64,000 nucleotides of DNA, taken from Phlyctochytrium arcticum. Lineage: Eukaryota; Chytridiomycota; Chytridiomycetes; Chytridiales; Chytridiaceae. Of this stretch, positions 55,503 through 64,000 are shown in pieces. The notes under the pieces are model-generated. The model was not told the DNA's origin and ran no database searches. It was given only the letters and a program-made list of their open reading frames with translations. Numbering within the stretch: the first letter of the stretch is position 1; each line of letters starts with the position of its first letter. A program made the translations under genes and the position numbers. The stretch covers positions 1 to 64,000 of the forward strand of contig JAHLKI010000056.1 of assembly GCA_025602905.1 (NCBI GenBank). The letters run 5' to 3'.

Positions 55503-58453
55503 CCAGGACGAGCTCCTCGGCCCCAGCGCAAACGCCAGTGACAGCCGTGACGTAAGTGGGAATGCCAACGTCATCAGTTGGAACCAGCGGCAGCCACTTG
55601 GAGCCCCCCTCCACAGCCAGCCAATCATGCAGCGCCCCATGACAAGCTGCTGCCGGTACGCTCACATCATCAGCATCAACTGACAGAGTGACGTCATCTC
55701 GGCACGTGGGGTTCCCTTCTACGGAAGATTGACCCGAACCCGAACCGACAGCGTGGCTTCCGGTGGCTGCGTTGGTTCGGGGCTGGGTCGGGCCTGGGTC
55801 GGGGGACAGGACAGCTGCGACATTTGAAGTGGAAGATGGCCGGGAGCATCTTGCTCCAGATCTTGCTTGGACGGACGCGTTTGTAGATAGACTGGATTCA
55901 GCATGATAGTTTAGACCATGTACAAAAAATGTGGATCAAGGAACGTCTGCTCGGAATCTCGGAACCTGCATGTAGATCTTGACTGCTGGTCTTGGTCTGG
56001 TCTTGCCATCTTGCTTGGCTATTCGACCGGCTTTTTGGGATCCTTGGCTGTTGCACTGGCCCTCTAGTCTTAGTAGCTGGGTATGAAACAATATTTAGAC
56101 ACTTGGTCTGGGGCGGCTCCGGGCATGCGAGAAGGTGGCCTCGGATGTATGATCATCATTCCCATTTTCTACTCGAGTAACAGGGTGTTGGATGCATGCC
56201 GTGGGTGAATGATCAATACGGACTATGTTCCCCAGTGTACCGTACTGTCCATATCATCGCTCATACGTTGGTTGACTTGAAATGGCATACATATTGCAGT
56301 ATTTCTAGATGGATAAAGCGCTTCACTTGTACCTTGCTCCTGGAGAGGTTTCTGCACGCATCACTTGTGGAGAAGAACCAAAGGTGCATGTCAGTCAAGA
56401 ACATTATAAGAAGAGCCCCCGCGACAATTCTGGTGGAGTTGTGTCTTCCAGTTGGAAAGTTTTGCACACTCAAGAAAAATCTCTATCGACTCTTACAACA
56501 AATTTTATTCGTAATATTCGTAACATTTGGCTTTACGTTATGTACATACAGTAATCTATTACACACGTCGTCTCTGAGACTGTTTCTCCCACGGTCTCTA
56601 CCAGAATCTGCATACTCGGAAAATAGCGGAACTCGGAATGTATCGGCCAGAGCTCATCAGGGCCTTGACCCGGACAGGACCAAGAAACAATTGATTCCGG
56701 CATCAGCTTAAAATATAGCGAGAGCTGCCCCCTTTCTCTAGTCTCATCAGTGGCCATCCTCCTCTAGTTGGTATGTCCGATTGCATAAACTCTGGCAAGA
56801 ATTGCTTTTCCAATGCGGCGTCGGCGTTTCACGAGGCCCTTTCACAGTTGAGTACTGTATGTTCTGTGAAGGATTGCATGTCTCGGCCTAAGCTTGTGTT
56901 TCACTTCAGAGCAACACCTCGAGCCATTTGCCGAAGCTTTCTATGGCAGTCAAAGAAACCCACCCGCTCCAGAGATGTGAGTATGTCAGATTCATCGTAT
57001 GTAACACCAGAGCAAAAATGTTCTCCCCACACACGCCGGGGTCCTTGAGTTCGCAGACCGAAGCGTACTTAGCGGGTATGTGGGCAGCAAGTTCTGCAGT
57101 TAGCTTCCATGTCAGACCCATTTCCTGCAGCTAGCTTTACTTCGTCTTATCCCCTGACCCACGTTTGATAGCGGAAATCGTCTTCACCCAGTCCTGCCTG
57201 GTATATGTCTCTGACACCTGCATTTGAGATCGCACGGACTATCGTGCCTCACTGAGGGTCTGTATAAAGAAAACCGAACGCCTCACCAACTGACAGCAGA
57301 GCCGGAGCCGGGAAGTCATCGGAGGACAGGAAGCATTTGAAGCTTGAAGAAGCAAGGATGTACATTCTGGGCGCATTGTTCTTGTTTGATTTGTCAGTTT
57401 CTACATGTCCCTTGGTACTATTGGTCCGACAGGATCAATCTTGTCGGTTATTTGCTCGCCTTTTTGTTGTGGTTTATGCGCCATGAGTACTCTTCCAAGA
57501 ACAATTTGGTCAGCCATGGGCGATCAGTAGTGTAAGGTAATGCCAATCGCAGGGGCATGGATGCAGACTTGAAAGCTATCATATTTTGTAAAGACCGCTC
57601 AGGACAGTGAGTGCTGCCTTTCTAGCTTTTCTCGCCTTTCAACGCGCCTTACGTAATGCAAACTCCGCCTCGCTTTGGGCGATCCGATGATGGGAACCCT
57701 TCAGAGGAAAGAGATCGACACACAATACGCGCAGATCCCGGAGAGGATAAATATCACTCACTTTGGAGGACTATCCAATTGAAGGTTTTCATTTCAGAGA
57801 CGCATAGGGGTGAAACTTATTTTTAGGCCTTGACCCAGTATGTAGGTAGAGTTGTTCGTCCATCCCTCCTCCACAGCAACCGTAGGTATTCCAAAAGATC
57901 AGAAAGTAGCCACAACCGGTGTCTCAAAATGGAATAGGTACATTGTCTCTCCCTCGGTTTCGTCGGCATATAGCGTTAAAATCGAAAAAAGTTTAAGATT
58001 TGTTATCGCCCAGCCAATGACCAGACCAGCCAGAACACCGGCTTCAGCTGCTCCCCGCCCGTAAAAAGGAGTCTTGGTTCGACTGGATGATATCAAGTAA
58101 AATCCCGAATTAGCACTTGTAAAGGCCGTTAATGCAAACTTTAAGGCAGGTATGGTTGGGTTGCCGTTTTGCCATTACCCTTAATTTTACACATCGCCTG
58201 TGTGTAAAGGCGAGAAAGACGGCGACACGCCAAAAATGAGCCAGTCGCGGCCTATCTTGGCGACATGGAGTCCCCTACAAAACGAACAATATGTACATGT
58301 ACAATATATATAACCTTTCCCCTCACCCATGTAACCCTGCTCCCTCAACCGAACCCCATTCATAAAACATCGATCTTCCGTGTCGCCCCCCATTCCCTTA
58401 CCAATCGCCTTACTAACTAACTTCTCACGTTCAATCCTTTCATTATTTCGACC
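55503..58453. other. Intergenic region of 2.9 kb
   Basis: No gene could be supported. Minus-strand frames at 57121-56906 and 56757-56533 start with MGLTWKLTAEL and MATDETRERGQ. They read like protein but have no domain, and the first shows a slight match to 12.9-13.05 kb. They may be fragments of a dispersed element. Confidence 0.35.
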
Positions 58454-59185
58454 ATGCTTCCAAAGATACAAGTGGATTTGGCCGCCTCAAAGTCTTCAGT
58501 GTCTGTCTATGATGCAGCCGACGGACGCCTCAATTCAAAAACATCTGGGGGCTGGGACGCTGGACGACGGTCTAGTGGAGCTTGGGAACCCCGGGTGTCC
58601 ACTTCGTCTGACGCTCCTGCCCGAGGGAATCCCGATACCATGATGCGCCGGCATAGTCGAGACTCGGGCTTTGGCAGTTCCGCCCGCTCATCACGTACCA
58701 GTATCACTAGTACATCCAGCATTGCTTTCGCCAAGATTTCATCACCAGCCCGACGCGAAAGTCAACCGGCAGCGTTCCCGGCTTCTGACCCAGCAGCCCT
58801 CACCACCCCCCGCCTCTCAGTGTTTATTCCCATTCCCCGCATCAAAGGTGTCGCCAATATCAACCTGACGCTTTCTCCCACCACCACCAGTATCGAGACA
58901 GAAGCTCGCCTGGCGATCCTCAATGCCGCATTAGGCGAAAGCGTCAACAAACTTCCCAGTCTGCTCGAGAGCCGGCAACGATTACTGGATTTGGAGGCAT
59001 GGAGCGATGTTGGAGGCCGATTCAACTTGCGCGATACGGACGACGCGTCCTCCATGGGGGGCAAACCCTCAAAGACCGCTAAACACACCGGTGGAGGAGC
59101 CGGAGGCGGGCTTTGGTCTACCAGGGAAGTATCCGCCCCGGAGAGTAGCCTAAACAACAGCGACACGGAGGAACCCGCCGAATGA
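58454..59185 (+). CDS. Ser-rich protein of 243 residues (unknown function)
   Basis: A single-exon ORF from MLPKIQVDLAASKSSVSVYD to a DTEEPAE end. The first 100 residues are Ser/Arg-rich (RRHSRDSGFGSSARSSRTSI), a likely phosphorylation region. A conserved-looking core follows: RLSVFIPIPRIKGVANINLT, then IETEARLAILNAALGESVNK and LPSLLESRQRLLDLEAWSDV. No family recognised. It lies about 570 bases upstream of the cyclic-nucleotide-binding gene on the same strand. Confidence 0.65.
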   Translation: MLPKIQVDLAASKSSVSVYDAADGRLNSKTSGGWDAGRRSSGAWEPRVSTSSDAPARGNPDTMMRRHSRDSGFGSSARSSRTSITSTSSIAFAKISSPARRESQPAAFPASDPAALTTPRLSVFIPIPRIKGVANINLTLSPTTTSIETEARLAILNAALGESVNKLPSLLESRQRLLDLEAWSDVGGRFNLRDTDDASSMGGKPSKTAKHTGGGAGGGLWSTREVSAPESSLNNSDTEEPAE

Positions 59186-59752
59186 ACTCCTGCGCGGCCC
59201 CGGGACTCTCGTCGTCAACCTTTCGTATCCTTTCGTCGCTCAACCGAATTACCACCCTCACCGTCCCGAAGCACTAGCTTATCACGCAAATGAAAAAAAG
59301 ACATGGGGCTTAAATCACAAGCTTTTTCATTTAAGGGTTCACCCCCATTTATGCTTTGTAAATAGGTTTTGGCGGGTCTCACTTCCGATATACCCTTTCG
59401 CTCTAGTGTAGTGTTGGCCTAGTTCTCTAGTTCATCTATTTTCCCAATCCCAGCGGCGTGGAAGTCATCCTTGACCAGACAACCAATGGGCCTTTTTTTC
59501 TGGTGTATGTACAAACGCAATGATGTTTCATTTTAATACTCCTTGGGTTGGTTGGAAACATTTCCTTTGGAAATATGCAGGATCCAGAAAGGGGATCTCT
59601 TTCCTCTTTCTGTAATTGCGGGCGGTTTGAGCACAGCGGAAAAAAATAGTAAACGATCTGGGTTGGATTTTTTGCTCAATAAGATTTTTAAGAAAGAGTC
59701 CACAAAAAGAGGATTAAAAAAAGGAATATTCGAAGGAGGATAAGGGTTTACC
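59186..59752. other. Spacer before the cyclic-nucleotide-binding gene
   Basis: No gene is seen. Contains an A-rich leader just before ATG 59753. Confidence 0.5.
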
Positions 59753-62700
59753 ATGGCATCAACACTTGCGACTTCTACCGGCGGGGGAAAGCTTCATCAC
59801 ACTCAAAACGCGTCGTCCCACTCCCACATCCTTCACCACCAAGACCTCCCAAAGGGCAGCCATAGCAGTATTCATCATGACCGGACATCCCGGGCAGTTA
59901 CGCCGTTGCAGCCACTTCCCGCCGCCGAGCTCCTATCCTCAGACAATTTACTCACGGGTCATGCATCCCCCCTCCTCCCGCGACCGTCTTTGCCCGGAGA
60001 GTATATAATGCAGGGCGGTAGTAGTCAAACGGGCACACCCGATCCAACCCCGCGGCCTCGTCGCCCCTCCTTAGCCTCCATCACCTTCAATCATCATCAA
60101 ACTCCCTCACCACCCCCCGGATCACCGGCGTCGTTCACGGCAATGGCATCCCCGGGCCCGGGTTCCATTATCCAGCAACACCGAAAACGCATGGCCTCGA
60201 TTCCGACCAATGATATCCTGGCCGGCAAATTTAATTCTCGGCCCGATTTGTTGTTGGAAAAATTGCAGGGGTTGTCGACCTCCATGACCCATCATGCTCA
60301 CCATGCGGGAGCGGCGGGAGAGAAGAAGGCGGATGCAAGTGAGAGTGGGAATGCGAATGGTGGCAAGGGACCAGGTGAAGTAGGAGGGAAGAGCATAGAA
60401 ACATTGGCATCCTGGAACCTCGCGGTCCAAAGAGCTAATCAATCCATTCACGGCAACCTCAACCTCCCCAGCCGCCCAGAATCCCCCATTGGCGGAGAAA
60501 TCGGATCAATATTCTCCAGCTCCCCGAAATTTTCCAACACCATCATCGACAACCTCCAAAGTCTCAGCGCAAAAGACCACCTGTCGATGCGTCTCCGGAT
60601 CCACCGTCTTCTCGCTATTCCAACTGCGCAGCGGATCCCAGACAACGAAAAAGCACTGGATGTTTTACTCTGCCATATGTCTTCATTTGCGAGACTGGGG
60701 TTACTGACGCGTCGAGCATTAGCAAGAGGAGCATATTTAGTCACGGCCCGGCCGGGAAAAGCGATTTTATGCGCAGGAAATGCCCCCCTCCACGTCTACT
60801 TTCTGTTATTAGGAACCGCCGAAACGGTATCTCCTGCCTCACCTACTCAAGACGAGGATGATCATCATCACATGTCGGTACGAGTCACTCCGGCATCGGT
60901 ATCGGCCTTCGAGCCCGGAGATATGATTGGCGAGCTGGCGATTACGGCCCCGAATGCCAAACGAACGGCGACGGTGGTGGCGGTGACGAAATGCACACTG
61001 GTCTGCGTGGAACGGAACGAGTATATTAGGGCCTTCACGGCCCATTCGAAAGAGGAAGAGCTTTTCTTGGCTAATCTAAATGGTGTGGGAAATGTTTTCG
61101 TATGATCTGGCGTATGGTCGGGCTTAGTTACTAAATTGGTTGTTTTTTCCAGGCCAATCAGAACTCAACACCGACAAAGAAGATGACCAAACCACAGACG
61201 AAACCAAGATCATTCAGTACCTCCGCACTCTCCCCTTTTTTGACGGGTCAGACCCCGCCATGGTCACCAAAATTGTGCGGGCGGGGACGCTGGTCAAGTA
61301 CGATCAGCGCAGCCAGATTCCGTTGCAGCGCGGCGAGCATTTGGGCGGTGAGAGTGGCGGCAATGGACTGGGAATGACGGATACGGCGGATCGCCTAGTA
61401 TACATTGTGTTGAGAGGCCGATGTAAAGTGACCCGGCGGGTGCCTGTTGTCGGCAAGACTTCTGGTAAAGACTTTCGGAAAGAGTGAACTTGTTGTGTTT
61501 TGGATGGTCGATTTCTGATGTAATGACGTGTAGTAGTTTTAGATTCGCCCATGGGTAGTGCGCGTCCGTCACTGAGCGGAGTTTCTCGGCGCGGAAATTT
61601 TGGATTGCCTGAAATGCTAGTCAAAGAGAGTCAAGAACCGGAAGACAACTCCGAATCCGTTTTATGTGGGACCATGTTGGCCGGCGGTGGTGGCGGCAGT
61701 AGTAGCAGACCTCTGACCGCCAAAACTCATGATATACTCGTGATGGACGAAATCCGACAGCAGCAAACTTTGAAGCGTCCTGAAATTGAACTGGACGAGA
61801 TTTCGCGCGTGCCTTCAGGAGTTAAGGAAGAGCAGTTTGGTCATGTGGCTGCTCATCTCCAGGGTGCAGTCGGTGCGACTCTCAAGGGCGGAGCTGGCAC
61901 ACCCTCGCGCAGCAGTCGTGGGCGGACGGGTTCACTGGACGATGAGAGCAGCCACGGACGACACCGGTCAGCGTCGCGGGAGAGTATCACTGATCCAGTC
62001 ATGCAAATACCATCACCGAACCGGTCCCGGCGGCCGTCACTCAATTTGGCTGGTTTGGGTAGCCCCACGTCCAACCTGTCCTCCGAAGAGAGTTTGAGTG
62101 GGCAGCAGCAGCAGCCATCACGATCTGGAGCAGCAGCAGCAGCTTCATCACGGCGAGGATCTATATCTCTGCTGCAGATGGGCAACCGGGAGGTAGGATC
62201 TTCGCCGTCGTCCATGGCCGGTCGACGGTTCATCCGCCTGGCGGACGAGAAGGGACCGTCATCACCACCGCCAATACCGGCACCGCAACACATTGCCTTT
62301 GAGAAATTAGAGTTGGGGGAGATTGGACAAGGAGCGCTCTTTCCACGAGTCCGACTCAACAAGGCCGAAGTGACGATCAAGAACCGGACGCTGCAGCAGC
62401 TGTCACCGGCCAAAACGGACGTGATCAAGGACACAGCGACGCTGGAGGGCTGGCGGGATGAGAGTCTGTTTCCGATACCGGCAGACATGACTACAGATCT
62501 GACGGCCAGCAGCTTTTCGGTGCAGGCACTGACGACGGCGGTTGAGCTCTGGAGTATACCTCACATCAATCTGTTGCATTTGGCGGACATTGCGACGGTT
62601 CGGCGCCTGGTGGACCCCGCCCATGAAGGACTAATGGGGATTCCGCTCCGCCAGCTGCAGGAGCAATATTCTGACTCGATTGCTTGGACCGAGCATCGAC

Positions 62701-62783
62701 ACACGGTCGTCTCCGAGATTAATCAGTCCCAGCCGCAGCTGCACTCATCAGGATCCCGACGGGGATCTTTGGTTTTGCTCTGA
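59753..62783 (+). CDS. Protein with two cyclic-nucleotide-binding-like domains
   Basis: Three exons, 59753-61082, 61153-61464 and 61543-62783, give 960 residues with matching phases; the first donor (GTGTGG) is unusual. The first 270 residues are His/Ser/Pro-rich. Domain one (about 300-440) reads RALARGAYLVTARPGKAILC, then HVYFLLLGTAETVS, then FEPGDMIGELAITAPNAKRT, then ATVVAVTKCTLVCVERNEY. The GELA of the phosphate-binding cassette is present; the usual Arg after it is replaced by a longer ITAPNAKRT path, so nucleotide binding is uncertain. A second domain starts at LRTLPFFDGSDPAMVTKIVR and DRLVYIVLRGRCKVTRR and is interrupted by long low-complexity inserts (about 540-750). It closes near ALTTAVELWSIPHINLLHLA. 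Such inserts resemble fungal cNMP-binding proteins outside protein kinase A. The role is probably signalling; the ligand is unknown. Confidence 0.75.
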
Positions 62784-63505
62784 GCCAATTCTTGTCATTT
62801 TTGCACGCCCTTCTCTCCTCTTATTTACGGTACATGCGACATACGCACATCACCCGATCCATTGGCCTTGAGCAAGTCTTTTTCTCTAGCCATTAGAAAG
62901 CTTTTACAGCCCTCCATCTAAGCCAGACGGTCATTGATATACCCCATCATAAAGTCTTTTACATTGTCTTGCTTATCATATCATACAAAGCTCCGAGTTT
63001 ACAGCGCGTCGGGCCAAGATACTCTGGGTCACCTTGCCCCCACCCTCTCGCGCCAGCCGTGGCAGCTGTCCGCGCCAACCTCATCCTCATCTTGTGTGTT
63101 GGTGAGGCGTTCAGGTTTGTACAAGATTCCAGATACGAAAGACATGAAGGCTGGGATTAGGAAAGAGGTCAGGGTACAAGACGCAATAAAACTAGTGCAG
63201 AAAAAGGGTCCGACGTTAAAGACAGCGGCAAAACTTCCTTCCAGGAACCAAAATTGTACCTCGCCCGAGACGCTCCCCTTCTGCCGACATGCCCGCCCAG
63301 CACGGTTTGGTCTGTGAACAATCGGTGTAGGGTAGACCAGCTTGTACACTGTGGCAATATCTAGCGTCCATAGCGAGAGGAAATAACAAGATAGAACCGG
63401 CGATCAATAACTAGCCATTTGGTTGACTTTCACACTATATTTTATTGGACAGAAAAATAGCAGGTAGAAGAGAGTACATAGGGATCTTCATTCGCTTGCT
63501 CCTCT
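62784..63505. other. Spacer, no gene seen
   Basis: Three-frame minus ORFs at 63029-63407 lack domains and are not supported. Confidence 0.4.
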
Positions 63506-64000
63506 TCACATTAGAGGCTGGTTGGAACAGTATAGTTTCAAATCCATGGGAATCATAATGGAGATCGGATCCGGCGACAATACTTTGAGCGCAAAAATTG
63601 CACCAGGAGTGCGTAGTGTAATATCCTTTGTTTCATCTTGCAAATGGCCGCGGGCATCCATCGCGTGAAGGAGTGACGACAATTCGAGTTGGCAGCCAAG
63701 AGATCTCCTCAGGTATGGGAAGGTCATTGAGCAAGCTAGGCTGTTCATCATACCCCGGTCTAGGTTCGTCCGTCCAATTGGTTCCGGTCTTCTGGCTAGG
63801 AAAGCAGATATCTCTTTAAATTGGAAAGTTTCATATGTAGCGAACCCCCCCAGAGCGTGAAGCGACATCAGTATGGTATACAGTATGGAACGGCTTGCCG
63901 TGTGTTTCTGTAATGTGCAGCAATGCCCAATGCTTGTACATCTTGATTGGCACCTCCGGCTCATCCGGCTGATTGCATCCGATCATCCGGCAAAGGAAAC
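63506..64000 (-). CDS. Possible 3' end of a minus-strand gene running off the window
   Basis: Two frames look protein-like. One is open from the right edge to about 63840 (residues PDEPEVPIKMYKHWALLHIT). The other, 63964-63506, contains FKEISAFLARRPEPIGRTNL and RRSLGCQLELSSLLHAMDAR and ends at 63506. A splice or shift between them could make the C-terminal end of one protein, but no clear splice pair was found. No family recognised. Confidence 0.25.

Noticed and set aside
61853..62488. Minus-strand ORF of 211 codons
   Set aside because: It is the antisense shadow of exon 3 of the cyclic-nucleotide-binding gene and has no domain.
1..64000. tRNA, rRNA or CRISPR array
   Set aside because: No stretch with a convincing tRNA B-box-like arm and cloverleaf, no rRNA signature and no regularly spaced short direct repeats were found by eye.

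Overview
The window looks like nuclear DNA from a fungus, most likely an early-diverging, possibly zoosporic (chytrid-like) lineage. The reasons are short GT-AG introns of about 50-75 bases in almost every gene, compact intergenic spacers, a bromodomain chromatin protein, a MADS-box regulator, a CsbD-like stress protein, a DUF4470 protein (the domain also found in the dynein-assembly factor DNAAF3), an HNH_2 nuclease relic and a Fanzor-like (eukaryotic TnpB relative) relic. The taxonomic placement is inference. No prokaryotic operons, CRISPR array, rRNA or tRNA could be recognised.

Layout. 0.2-3.0 kb: a minus-strand PH-domain gene. 5.2-6.6 kb: a secreted/one-pass membrane protein with a cytoplasmic SH3 domain. 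7.4-11.2 kb: a large TPR / beta-helix / DUF4470 gene broken by four in-frame stops and a frameshift. 11.9-14.1 kb: a frameshifted HNH_2 nuclease and a pogo-type DDE transposase scrap. 15.4-16.0 kb: a small lipocalin/FABP-like protein. 16.9-17.7 kb: a diphthine-ammonia ligase. 17.9-18.6 kb: two overlapping small paralogues. 19.5-24.3 kb: a decayed Fanzor-type gene split by a 1.2-kb element with terminal inverted repeats and TA target duplication. 24.8-28.8 kb: a 16-exon DDT/WHIM-like plus bromodomain protein, divergent from NTF2 at 29.2-29.8 kb. 30.3-32.3 kb: aminoacylase-1. 32.7-33.7 kb: an SRF/Mcm1-type MADS-box factor. 34.8-36.5 kb: a zinc-finger protein. 38.8-42.8 kb: an 1,115-residue protein with a C-terminal calponin-homology domain. 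43.1-44.9 kb: a His/Pro-rich coiled-coil protein. 48.1-54.2 kb: one intact and two broken F-box/LRR-like paralogues, set in tandem repeats and scrambled duplications that also contain pieces of the 55.0-55.4 kb CsbD-like gene. 58.5-62.8 kb: a Ser-rich protein and a cyclic-nucleotide-binding-domain protein.

Housekeeping genes (NTF2, ACY1, DPH6, MADS factor, bromodomain protein) appear intact; their exon phases add up without a break. The segments at 7.4-14, 18-24 and 48-54 kb are accessory-like: duplicated, mobile or decaying sequence. The most notable item is the Fanzor relic. Its coding frame can be followed through several spliced exons up to the conserved stretch near position 22,950, but it carries a nonsense codon, a transposon insertion and an apparent loss of the first RuvC catalytic block. 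Exon borders come from GT/AG signals and frame continuity read by eye; no transcript or database evidence was available.
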